Assembly: GCF_007859715.1 (NCBI RefSeq) | Contig: NZ_SJPG01000001.1 | Span: forward strand, 496,001 to 560,000 | Direction of reading: 5' to 3' | DNA from: Rubinisphaera italica | GTDB taxonomy: Bacteria; Planctomycetota; Planctomycetia; Planctomycetales; Planctomycetaceae | Length of the DNA: 64,000 nucleotides | Part shown: positions 27,270-36,300 of the stretch, piece by piece | Layout of the letters: every line of letters starts with the position of its first letter | How positions within the stretch are numbered: the first letter of the stretch is position 1 | The notes under the pieces: model-generated | Told to the model about the DNA's origin: nothing | What the model saw: the letters and a program-made list of their open reading frames with translations, nothing else | Database searches by the model: none | Position numbers and translations under genes: made by a program

Positions 27270-28028
27270 GACGACTTCGGTGCGGCGGATCGAACCGACA
27301 ATATCAGTGGATCGCTCAGCGATCGCACCAGGGAAAACACTCTGGTGACCAGCCTCACCAATCAGACGCACCGGGAAGCCCTCGAGCAACTGCTGACAAT
27401 CGTAAGGCAAATCTTTAAACAACAGCGAACCGACAGTCCGAAAATCTACAGCGTCCACGAACCGCATGTCGAGTGCATTGCCAAAGGGAAGGCGCATAAG
27501 AAGTATGAATTCGGCTGCAAAGTGAGTGTAGCGACCACAAACGCCAACAGCTTCATCGTCGGAGTCCTTGCTTTGCATGGGAATCCCTTCGATGGCCACA
27601 CACTTCAGCAGGCGGTTGATCAGGTGGTGAAGATCACTGAGATTGAGCCCGCACACATCATGGTTGATCGTGGCTATCGTGGCCATGATTATGAGGGATC
27701 GGGGAAGGTGCACCTGGCTGGACGGATCCCAAAAACGGCGACGCGGGCGTTTCGGAAAATGCTCAAACGTCGCAGCGCGATTGAGCCCACAATTGGCCAT
27801 CTCAAGAGCGATCACCGGATGGAGCGAAACTATTTGAAGGGTCGCGAAGGAGATCGCATCAATGCTCTGGTGAGTGCGATCGGTTACAACCTGCGCAAGC
27901 TCCTGGCCGGGCTGGCCTGCGCTCAATTTTTCCCCATCCTGGCCATCGACAAGCTGATAAATCGGTTATGTCAACTCATTCTTCCGAGACAAATCCCCAA
28001 CAATTGGCCACTTCTGACAGGTTCCTAA
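27270..28028 (+). pseudogene. IS5-family transposase, 5'-truncated
   Basis: About 225 recognisable C-terminal codons: KIYSVHEPHVECIAKGKAHKK-type segment, then EFGCKVSVATT, HIMVDRGYRGHDYEG (Asp) and RSAIEPTIGHLKSDHRMERN (Glu). The first catalytic Asp and the N-terminal half are missing; upstream sequence runs into boundary repeat R2. No matching terminal inverted repeats are seen. A dead fragment lodged between two toxin cassettes. Confidence 0.8.
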
Positions 28029-28139
28029 CTACACACTGAACAAATCAGGAATCGAAACACAAAATCTGGGTTATTCAGGGACGACTAAACTCTTTCAGGG
28101 AAGGGCCATCCGCTGGCGCTGCTGACCCAGCCACCCTGC

Positions 28140-28164
28140 CGTAAGTGATCGGATTGCCGTATTC
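28140..28164 (-). repeat. 25-bp scar of the shared toxin segment
   Basis: A stretch containing GTGATCGGATTGCCGTATTC, identical to part of the shared segment (compare about 26738-26762 and 35467-35491), is stranded between the IS5 fragment and cassette 2. Confidence 0.7.
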
Positions 28165-28196
28165 ACGCCAAAACTATATATGTATACACTCTTGCT

Positions 28197-28502
28197 CTAT
28201 TCGTCTTCGTCCGTCTGTTCAACGGGATCGAACAATTGATATTTCATACCACCGATTTCTCCTTCTACCGAAGGTTTCAGTAACAGGGAATTGTCGAATT
28301 CGTCTATTATTTCTCCTATCGATTTGTTTATCATTCTTGATTGAACGCCATCAATTCCGTATCTATGCAGATAAGTGGAGAATATTCGATTGAACTTCTT
28401 TCTCGTCTCCAGTTCTAACTTTCTTCCTGCAATATTTGTTGCTGTTACAATGCTGTTTGTTCCTTCTAATTCTACTTCGACTTTGTATGGGTCCATGTCC
28501 AT
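28197..28502 (-). CDS. Putative immunity protein to the deaminase toxin (cassette 2)
   Basis: 101 residues (or 99 from the second ATG at 28496, which has better spacing to GAGGAAGG). Starts 8 bp after the deaminase-tip stop. Mixed alpha/beta appearance (YKVEVELEGTNSIVTATNI ... KKFNRIFSTYLHRYGI), acidic C-terminus, no signal peptide, so cytoplasmic. No immunity family recognised; assignment is from gene order. Confidence 0.6.
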   Translation of the reverse strand: MDMDPYKVEVELEGTNSIVTATNIAGRKLELETRKKFNRIFSTYLHRYGIDGVQSRMINKSIGEIIDEFDNSLLLKPSVEGEIGGMKYQLFDPVEQTDEDE

Positions 28503-28510
28503 CCTTCCTC

Positions 28511-29257
28511 TTATTGTACAGTCCCGTTAATCCAAATCCATCGGTCACCAGTTGAGTCAATGTATTCAATAGTCATATTGTAATCTGCTGAAGTTTTTTG
28601 CATAGCTCTTTTACAAGAGGAACATGGAGGCCGTTGACCCGATATTTCAAGATACTTGCCAGGACCGAGTTGTGCTGATTCCATAAGGAAATCAAGTATT
28701 TTGCCTTCCGTATGACCATATAGTGACTGTTCTGGAAAAGTGAGGCGTTGACCTGGTTCCAGTGCAAAATCAACACCACTTGTTTCAGAACCACTTCCAT
28801 TTTTTCCTCCACGAGGTCCTAATAATTCCCAGTCGGCGTGGTGAGTACTATCGTAAGCTGGCAATCCTTTGGCATAATCCCAAGCCTCTTCTTTGGTATT
28901 GAATACAATTACCACTGTTTGTGAAGTACCATCAAGTTGGTAAATCTCCTGCGTGACATACCCTTGAGGACCTTCCAATGCGTATTTTCCATTATACTCT
29001 ACGGCAACATACGTATTGTGCACCCAGAGCGAAAATCCCCAGTGCTCGTCGCCGACGAAGTACGTGTGGTCTTCGGCGACTCGCATATTGTAGACGGATT
29101 CGATTTGGCCTGTCGAGAGGATCGCAGTGACCGGGGTTAGCGAATCGTCCATACCGACGATGAGATCGCCGTGTTCGAGGTCACGCGCGGGAGTCCAGCC
29201 TTTCTCGTCGACATAGAAGGGATGTTCCAAAGTCGTGGTGACGGTTTGACCGCCCAC
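28511..29257 (-). CDS. Orphan cassette 2: partial Hint domain plus deaminase-fold toxin
   Basis: 248 codons; Hint-type sequence continues upstream to about 29365 without a start (DSHGPVTVRKVEETFLRQAS). Residues 1-81 are the C-terminal part of a pretoxin Hint domain (LEHPFYVDEKGW ... EDHTYFVGDEHWGFSLWVHN), ending at the His-Asn self-cleavage site (80-81). Residues about 100-248 carry deaminase zinc motifs: H182-T-E184 in GHTEGKILDF and P211-C212-S-S-C215. This is the signature of nucleic-acid or nucleotide deaminase toxins (DddA/SCP1.201-like group). Expected reaction: hydrolytic deamination of cytosine or adenine in a target cell. As it lacks an N-terminal part it should be silent until recombined. 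Confidence 0.8.
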   Translation of the reverse strand: MGGQTVTTTLEHPFYVDEKGWTPARDLEHGDLIVGMDDSLTPVTAILSTGQIESVYNMRVAEDHTYFVGDEHWGFSLWVHNTYVAVEYNGKYALEGPQGYVTQEIYQLDGTSQTVVIVFNTKEEAWDYAKGLPAYDSTHHADWELLGPRGGKNGSGSETSGVDFALEPGQRLTFPEQSLYGHTEGKILDFLMESAQLGPGKYLEISGQRPPCSSCKRAMQKTSADYNMTIEYIDSTGDRWIWINGTVQ

Positions 29258-29371
29258 AGAAAGTGTTGCTACCGATGCCTGTCTCAGGAATGTCTCTTCA
29301 ACCTTTCGGACAGTGACAGGTCCGTGACTATCGTAATCGGTTGGACTGTTGGGAGTTGTATGATGACTTTG

Positions 29372-29447
29372 AAAACCCGAAACCGCAGGGTGATTTCATC
29401 TTGTTGCTCCGCAACCCAACCGACAAAAGTCGGTCGGGCCACCCGCG
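29372..29447. repeat. Cassette-boundary repeat R3
   Basis: Holds CCGCAGGGTGATTTCATCTT, TTGTTGCTCCGCAACC and the palindrome CCCAACCGAC-AAAA-GTCGGTCGGG (29415-29438), then CCACCCGCG. It lies exactly where the cassette 2 reading frame begins. Confidence 0.8.
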
Positions 29448-29575
29448 AGCAATTCTCGCACCAAATGACTTCCAGAATGCTGCTCAAATAATGAATGTCT
29501 TTGAGAAGTAAGAACTTAAGATTTTCGGAAAAAGCAAAACACCCCGGCACGACTTTGTAAAAATGTGGGTAAAGA

Positions 29576-29698
29576 CAAGCCGACTAAGTCGGTCGTGCCA
29601 CCCGCGCTCTACTGGACTATTCAAAGCCCGAAGTCGCATGGTGGTTTCATCTTGTCGCTCCGCTCCCCAACCGACAACGTCGGTTGGGCCACCCGCGT
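29576..29698. repeat. Cassette-boundary repeats R4 and R5
   Basis: R4 (29576-29606) is a short copy (CCGACTAAGTCGG then CCACCCGCG). R5 (29622-29698) is a full copy with GTGGTTTCATCTTGT and the perfect palindrome CCCAACCGAC-AAC-GTCGGTTGGG (29666-29688). R5 ends 8 bp from the immunity stop at 29706. Confidence 0.8.
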
Positions 29699-29705
29699 TA
29701 CACGA

Positions 29706-30086
29706 CTACCGATTGAAAACATTTTCGGACAAGAATTTTACAGCATTATTAACCGAATTAAATTCGCCTTCATATTCGATAGGTTGAATGACATTAATGT
29801 AAATAAATGAGTTGTTCTTTTCTGCAGAAACAGGAAATACTTCAAAATGAAATTCGTCTTTGCAATCTACTACAGCAAACAGGGTGCAATCATCAAGTAT
29901 TCGAAGCAAAAAATTACAACTATTATTTATATGCATTATTTGAGTACAAATCTCACGTAGATTACTGATGTCTGCACTGTGATCTCCTTGATACCATTCT
30001 TCGGAAAATGGTTCTTCACTGAATATGGGGTGGTTCCGTATATTCGTCCAAGTGCCTGGAACATTTACATCAAGATTTCCATTCAT
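29706..30086 (-). CDS. Putative immunity protein of cassette 1
   Basis: 126 residues, acidic, mixed alpha/beta (SNLREICTQIMHINNSCNFL, KDEFHFEVFPVSAE), no signal. The ATG directly follows the toxin TAA, and GAGG lies about 9 nt upstream inside the toxin end, so translation is coupled. Inferred to neutralise the tip of cassette 1. No family recognised. Confidence 0.6.
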   Translation of the reverse strand: MNGNLDVNVPGTWTNIRNHPIFSEEPFSEEWYQGDHSADISNLREICTQIMHINNSCNFLLRILDDCTLFAVVDCKDEFHFEVFPVSAEKNNSFIYINVIQPIEYEGEFNSVNNAVKFLSENVFNR

Positions 30087-32132
30087 TTAGTTTTTCCTCA
30101 TTGATATGAATTCACCATTAGGCAAAAACACCCATGTAACTGGCCCATCTTCAAAGTAAACTGCATAGGAGTGCCCCTGTCCAACAGGAGCACCAACACG
30201 TCCGTTTCCACTCCTGTAAGCAGCCTCAGCTAATGCTTTAGCATCATCAATACCTCCATCTTTTGCCTTTCTCACTGCTCCCCCCAGCCATGATAATTTA
30301 TGTCTAACCTTTGAAGGAAAGTTTGAATTAAATGTTGGGTTAGCTGGCAAGTTGGATAATTTGTTAGCATTATCTGCGACATTTCCCAAGTTTTGTTGGC
30401 TTGTTGATCGTACTGGCTTATTTGTATTTGAATTTAATACCCAACCACCTTGCCCGCCATTGAGTGTATCATCCCATATGCCATATACCTGCTGCCCATT
30501 GACTATGTCACCAGGTATCGGTTGAATGCTATATGTATTATGAACCCAAACCGAAAATCCCCAGAATTCATCGCCGACGAAATAAGTGTGGTCTTCTGCG
30601 ACTCGGAAGTTGTAAACCGTATTAAGTTCACCAGAATTGATGACAGCCGATATGGGAGTAACAGAGCCATCATGACTGACCAGTAGATCCCCTTCGATGA
30701 GATCTTTGACGGGTACCCAGCCTTTTTCGTCAACGTAAAATGGATGCTCAGGTGTTGTTTTTATTGTTTGTCCGCCAGCACAAACTAACATGACTGGAGC
30801 TGTCAGTACAAACGTTTTTTCGACTTTTCGAGGAAGCAGATCTCCGTTAGGATGATATTCGTTTTTCGACCAGACGATGTCACCAATTTGAATTTGTTCA
30901 ATTGGTATTGAGCCAGCGGGTGTCAGAATGGGAGTTCCTGCAACAAAGCAAGAGGGCAATTGATTAAAGATTGGTAAACCATTAGTTTTCGCTTCATCAA
31001 ATGCACCTTGAGCAGTTTTTCCATCTGTTTCAATTCCGTCTGGAGTTTTGTTACCTGAAATCGATGGGCTTGAACCATCAGCCATAATCGGTTTGTTTTT
31101 CAACGTTCCTTGTGGTAAGTAATCATCAATCTTATTCAGGAACTTGCCAGATTTGGCGGCCTTACCTGCAGCGGCAACGCCACCTGATGCGAGAGCTTCT
31201 AAAACAGCCATCACAATATTTCCAATAATCCGCCCCTTGAGCTCCGCCTTTTCCAGTTCATCCAAGCCTTCGAGGTATTCCTCAATGTCATTCAAGATGC
31301 TGGTGTAGGCTTCATGTGCAGAGAGCAAAGCTGACTTCAGATCCTCTGACATTCCTTCAGAATCAGAAGTGTCTCCATTAAGAAGAATCGCCATGACTCC
31401 ATCGTAATTATGAGCCATTTGCCAGCTAAGTTCTGATTGGAGTTGTGCAACATCTACAACCGAACCCGCGTTATTATAAATAAAGTCTGCAGCGTTATAA
31501 ATGAATTCCCCAGCACTGGAATATGTTTCATCATAATTAATGACAGCATTTTGAACGCCTACTCCAAATTCAATTGCACTGTTGATTCCATCCAACCCAA
31601 TGCCCTTTCCAATTCCTCTCAAATAAGCGTCTAGAATTTCTTGTTCAGTGGGAGCTTGAGTGGAACCATTCGTTGCTTCTTCGCCCAGGCGATTGAGTTC
31701 GTTTACCAACCGTTGTCTTACTGATTGATAATATGCCAGATCAGCATTAAGACTACTCAAGATACTTCTGAGATATCCAGGATCAGGTTTGTTAAAATAT
31801 GGGATGTAACTTTCTGCCCATTCTAAATCTGACTCTACCTGCTTGATATCTTTCTTAATTAATCGAATTGTTTGATCGATCTTTAGAATTTCTGCTTGAA
31901 TCTCATTGGCTCGCCTGCGATTGCTGTTTTCTTGGGTGGCTGTACTTGCTCCCAGCTCAGCTTCAATATCTGCAATAATGTTTTCTTCTGTACTGATTTC
32001 TCTTCGAATGTGCAGTTCAGAAAACTTGCTTGTCCCATTATTAAACGCATCTAATTCCCTATACCACTGATCAAGTTTATTCCTTCGGCTTTCGAGTTCA
32101 TTCAGTTTTTGTTGCCGATCAGCCTCGCTCAA
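30087..32132 (-). CDS. Orphan cassette 1: helical stalk, Hint domain and novel tip
   Basis: 681 codons from the ATG at 32132; the same frame is open upstream through shared-segment copy B to a TAA at about 32760, so no secretion module is attached. Residues 1-160 are coiled coil (LNELESRRNKLDQWYRELD). Residues about 160-330 are a helical pre-toxin region (RGIGKGIGLDGINSAIEFGV). A complete Hint domain spans 395-532, starting C395-F-V-A-G-T-P and ending VHN, with TPEHPFYVDEKGW inside. It should cleave after Asn532 and release a 149-residue tip (TYSIQPIPGD ... GAPVGQGHSYAVYFEDGPV ... TWVFLPNGEFISMRKN) that I cannot assign. Followed immediately by its immunity gene. Confidence 0.8.
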   Translation of the reverse strand: MSEADRQQKLNELESRRNKLDQWYRELDAFNNGTSKFSELHIRREISTEENIIADIEAELGASTATQENSNRRRANEIQAEILKIDQTIRLIKKDIKQVESDLEWAESYIPYFNKPDPGYLRSILSSLNADLAYYQSVRQRLVNELNRLGEEATNGSTQAPTEQEILDAYLRGIGKGIGLDGINSAIEFGVGVQNAVINYDETYSSAGEFIYNAADFIYNNAGSVVDVAQLQSELSWQMAHNYDGVMAILLNGDTSDSEGMSEDLKSALLSAHEAYTSILNDIEEYLEGLDELEKAELKGRIIGNIVMAVLEALASGGVAAAGKAAKSGKFLNKIDDYLPQGTLKNKPIMADGSSPSISGNKTPDGIETDGKTAQGAFDEAKTNGLPIFNQLPSCFVAGTPILTPAGSIPIEQIQIGDIVWSKNEYHPNGDLLPRKVEKTFVLTAPVMLVCAGGQTIKTTPEHPFYVDEKGWVPVKDLIEGDLLVSHDGSVTPISAVINSGELNTVYNFRVAEDHTYFVGDEFWGFSVWVHNTYSIQPIPGDIVNGQQVYGIWDDTLNGGQGGWVLNSNTNKPVRSTSQQNLGNVADNANKLSNLPANPTFNSNFPSKVRHKLSWLGGAVRKAKDGGIDDAKALAEAAYRSGNGRVGAPVGQGHSYAVYFEDGPVTWVFLPNGEFISMRKN

Positions 32133-32284
32133 TCCCGAGGCATTCTGAGCCCTCCCGGCTGCTTCTGTTGGTAATCCGCTGGGATTGCCCGGAGATGTGG
32201 GAGAGCCATTTCCAAAGGCGGCGAGAGTCCCTGTTGGTTCCGTTCCGGTTGTTGCCTGATCCCAACCGTCGGAATCCCCAAAAT

Positions 32285-32754
32285 CGACACTTTCAATCTG
32301 GCCTGCTTCCTGCTGGTTGGTTTGTTGGTTGCTCAGGTTGCCTGTCCAATTAACGTTTTGAACCCCATTGATTTGGGCACTGGAGGTGCCCAGGTTGCCG
32401 AGGGGGTTGTTGGCGTTGAAGGATTGGCCCCGCTGCTGGCCGGCCTGCTGGGAGGCGAGGTCGTAGGGGGAGAAGGCCTCTTCGGAGGAACCTCCTTCAT
32501 AGTTTGCGTTGCCGATCCCTGAGCCGAAGGTGTTGCCGAGGTTCAGGTCGCCGTTGAAGTTGCCGTCATCGAGATCGTTCTCGAAGGCGGTTGGATCGCC
32601 TGTATTGCTGGTGTTGACTCCGTTGGGGAGATCGACGGTGACGTTCTCGTACGGATCGTAATCGCCCGGTTCATATTCGTAGCCGCCGTTTTCGAGCAGT
32701 TGCTGCTGTGTGATGGCGTCACTGGCCTGCTGAGCCGAGCGGTCGGTTCGGAGG
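32285..32754 (-). repeat. Shared toxin segment, copy B
   Basis: About 470 bp nearly identical to 25830-26300 (copy C), encoding YENVTVDLP ... NGVQNVNWTGNLSNQQTNQQ. It begins abruptly at CTCCGAACCGACC on the minus strand, directly preceded by an in-frame TAA, showing that the cassette is detached from any N-terminal module. Confidence 0.85.
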
Positions 32755-32829
32755 GGAATTTAGCATGTTCTCATCAAATTCTGAGATTGAAACCGATAAA
32801 AATACCTCTTGTAACTTCGTCACAGCGGT

Positions 32830-32861
32830 AGCAGCTTCGCATCAACCGGTGCCACCCGCGT
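32830..32861. repeat. Cassette-boundary repeat R6 (partial)
   Basis: Only the end of the repeat remains (GGTGCCACCCGCG). On the minus strand it supplies the last codons (A-G-G-T-G) of the immunity gene that stops at 32842. Confidence 0.55.
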
Positions 32862-33321
32862 TGACATTCTCCAAGTATACAGATCGCAAATGACAAATCA
32901 GTGATCGCCAATACTCTGAAAGTAAAATCTCTCGGTCCAAGCAAAGCAATGGTCCACTAAAAGGAGTTGCGATTCCATAGATTTGGTCCGCAATAGCATC
33001 GCCAAGTAGTTGCTCTTCCCCACAGAACGCACCATCAAACATCAACACAATTATTTCTATTTTTGCCGACGACTTGGCGAACTGAAGTAAAGTTGCGGCC
33101 ATTTGGGCGAATTCTTGCATCGTTCCAAAGGCAATCTCGACAAGTATCAGTCTCAGATTTCCCTCTTGCTCTGTTAAGTCAAACCACTCGATCGGTACTG
33201 ATACAGCAACTTTTATTTTTTCTATGAGAGAGTCGACATTAGTACTAGTTGAGAAATAGCTGTGAAGCACAAATGTATTGGCTCCTTCAGGAGAGACAAT
33301 TGTATCAAACGACATCTTCAT
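32842..33321 (-). CDS. Putative immunity protein of the giant toxin
   Basis: 159 residues from the ATG at 33321, chosen because GGAAGG lies 8-9 nt upstream; a GTG at 33330 would overlap the toxin stop (GTGA). Alpha/beta appearance with LRLILVEIAFGTMQEF and KIEIIVLMFDGAFCGEEQLL; no signal. Directly downstream of the giant toxin gene, so it is the presumed cognate immunity protein protecting the producer. No known family is recognised. Confidence 0.65.
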   Translation of the reverse strand: MKMSFDTIVSPEGANTFVLHSYFSTSTNVDSLIEKIKVAVSVPIEWFDLTEQEGNLRLILVEIAFGTMQEFAQMAATLLQFAKSSAKIEIIVLMFDGAFCGEEQLLGDAIADQIYGIATPFSGPLLCLDREILLSEYWRSLICHLRSVYLENVNAGGTG

Positions 33322-33326
33322 CGGAA

Positions 33327-36300
33327 TCACCTTCCAAGAATCAACTGAAGTTGGTTTTCATCTGGGATAAACGAGGATATGACCTTCCCTGCATATGGCC
33401 CTTCATCTGCCACAACAATTACGACTCGCCGCCCGCCCGATGTTCCGAGATAGGCAGTACCTTGAGTCGCACCAATTCGCCAAGGGGCAACGTGTTCTGG
33501 GTTTCTCAGAATCTCATTGGCAATTTGCTTAAACGTATCAAGACGGTTGGCTAGCGTACCGCTGTTAGGTATGAGGTCGCCAACTAAATGACGCATTGCG
33601 TGGCCACCATCATTTCTCATCCCATCTAATGCAGACTCAGCTGCGTCATCCGTTAGCCCCCTTGAACCAAATGGCTGTCCATTACCAAAATTTGGCATAT
33701 CATCAATGTATTCACCGCCATGAGATGGCCAGTCATTTGGGTCGTCAAAAGTTCTGTTCTTTTGTGCGTTTTCGAATGCTTCTTCAGCTGTCTCATTGAA
33801 TGCGCTTCTTCGAGCTTTTGATGTTTTAAGCTTTCGCTCTAATATTTCCCAAGCCCCTTTGCTTAAGTTAATCCCTCCTTCTGCAATTGCGCGAGCATCT
33901 TTGAGACCATAATAAACTGTAATTGCTTTAATATAAATATTATCTGGAATCAAGCCTTGTTCATGGCGATACATCCTTGAAGCTTCATACGCGGCAACAG
34001 CACCTTCCAATCCTGGTCCACCTGCTTTGGGGCGAGAATTTCCACCATGAGTCCAATCGCTTCCCTGCCCGTACGAAGCTGAATTACCAAACCCCAACTC
34101 AGTAAACTTTTCTTCCAATTCACGTAATCTTGCTTCTAAATCTAACTTTTCATTGATTTTTTTGTTGATTTGCTCATCAAACCAACTGTTCCTTAGCCAG
34201 CTAAAGAACAGGATATCAGATTTTTCTTCCTCAAGTTTACGAATTTCTTCTTCCACACGTTCAATCTGTTTTCGCAGACTATTGATTTCAGCAACTAGTT
34301 CCTCAAACAATTCAAATTCATCTGGAGACAATCCATAAACGTCAAAGTAATTCCCATCCGGAAGATCTGATGTGTCGTGATAATAGTCAAATACGGGACC
34401 AATGAATTCATGTTCTTCATTCAGTGGAGGAAGTGGTAATTCAGTGGGATTTGAATTGCCTTCTGAATTGTTTGCTTGGCTCCCAAATTCACCAACATCT
34501 TCCAAATCATCTGGTATGCCATCTGTAATACGATTACTTTGTGATTGCCAAGCTTCTGTCCCACCAAATTCAACTGATGTAATCTGGCTGCCATCTTGTT
34601 GATTCGTTTGCTGGTTTTCTAGATTCCCGGTCCAATTGACGTTCTGAACTCCGTTGATTTGGGCGCTGGATGAACCCAGGCTTCCCAATGCATTATTTGA
34701 TGAGAAAGAGCTTCCTCGGACGTTTCCTGACTGTTGACTGGCTAATTCATAACTCGCGTAGCCATCCTCTGAAGAGCCGGGATCATTGTTTCCGTTTCCT
34801 ATTTGCGATCCAAAAGTTCCGTTGAGATTGAGTTGGCCAGAAAAATTATCATCAGACAGGCTGTTCTCATAGTGTTGCGGATCGGAATCGGATTCGTAGG
34901 AAACGCCAGTCGGCAAATCAACCGTTACATTTTGATAGGCATCATAAGTTTCGTCGTAATACTCATCTCCACCGTTCTCGAGAAACTGCTGTTGGTCAAT
35001 GGCTTCATTGGCATATTCTATTGCTCGACTACTGCTTAATGTCTCCCGTGCCAGTTCCCTCTGGTGGGCATAGTCCCGCTCGGCAGCGTTCTCGGCTTGT
35101 TTTTTCGCAAGCAGTTGGGTTTGTTCGATTTCGATGTAGTCGGCCTGAGCCTCGGCATTCTGGGCGGCTTGTTTGTGCCAGGGTGTGGGAGCGGAGGTTG
35201 TCCAGGCTGCGGTTTCCTGGGCGTAGGTGTCGGCTTCGAGTTTGTTGAAGGTGGTGCGGACGAGGGCTCGGGTATCGGAGGCGGTGCGGTTGGCATCGGC
35301 CAGGGCTTGCTGGTAGATCCGATTCACTTCGGCCAGATCGGCTTCGGTGGTTTGATGGATTCCGCTGAGGTTGGTCACATAATCGAGCCGGGCGGTGGAC
35401 TGGGTCTGGTCGCCATCACGCCAGGCCTGCTTGACCGAATTGCGGTAGACGGTGTCTCGGCTCGGTTCGTAAGTGATCGGATTGCCGTATTCATCCTCGT
35501 AGGTTTCGACCGCTAAACCGGCATAGTCGTAGTCGGACTGCGAGTAGCCTTCGATGCCGTATTTGGCCTGCTGGAACTGCTGCTGGACTTCGGCCAGTTT
35601 GGTCGTCTGCTGATGCTGGGCATCGGTGATCCCCAAATCAAACCCGGCTTTCAAATTCAGCCGATCGACTTCCTGCTGATGATTAATCGTCGCCTGAGCC
35701 AGAGCGTAAGTTGTCCAAGCCTGATCCCGGCTGGTCGAGGCGGTCAGATTTGCGGTGGCGAAGTTATCGGAGCCAGCTGGATTGTACTGGGCGATGTACT
35801 GGGTTTTGACGGCGTCCCAGGTATCCGCTTGAGCCTGGGCTTCGTCCAGTTTGAACTGGGCATAGGGTGTGCCGAGGTCGGTCGAGAGAGAGGTCCAGGC
35901 AGCCACATTCGCGGCTCGTTCCCCCGAGATGTGAGCGGCATCCGCTTGAGCAATTTCATAAGCATAGTCGGCATCGGCTTCGGCAACGAGACCTCGACGG
36001 GTTGTCTGGGCAGCAATGCGGGCCTGTTCAAAGGCGAGGTTGGCATCGGCAATGGCGATGTCGTAGAGCCGTTCGGCTTCGAGATAGCGGGCCTGATCGT
36101 CTCTGCTGGCCTGGGATAATCCGGTGTGATAACCCTGCTGAGAATCGACAGTTGAACCCTGGTAGGCTAATCTGGACCCATTCACTGCTTGATCGTAAGT
36201 CTCGGACTCCTGAGTCAACAGGGAATTGTAGCCTGTCGATGTGCTGGGTGTCGCGGCGTCGGGTCGCTGACCGTTCTGGTAATCCCGCTGAGCGGTCGCC

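Noticed and set aside
28511..32132. Hint domains taken as inteins or homing elements
   Set aside because: There is no C-terminal extein homologous to a host protein and no homing endonuclease. The position just before toxin tips and the VHN end fit pretoxin Hint domains.
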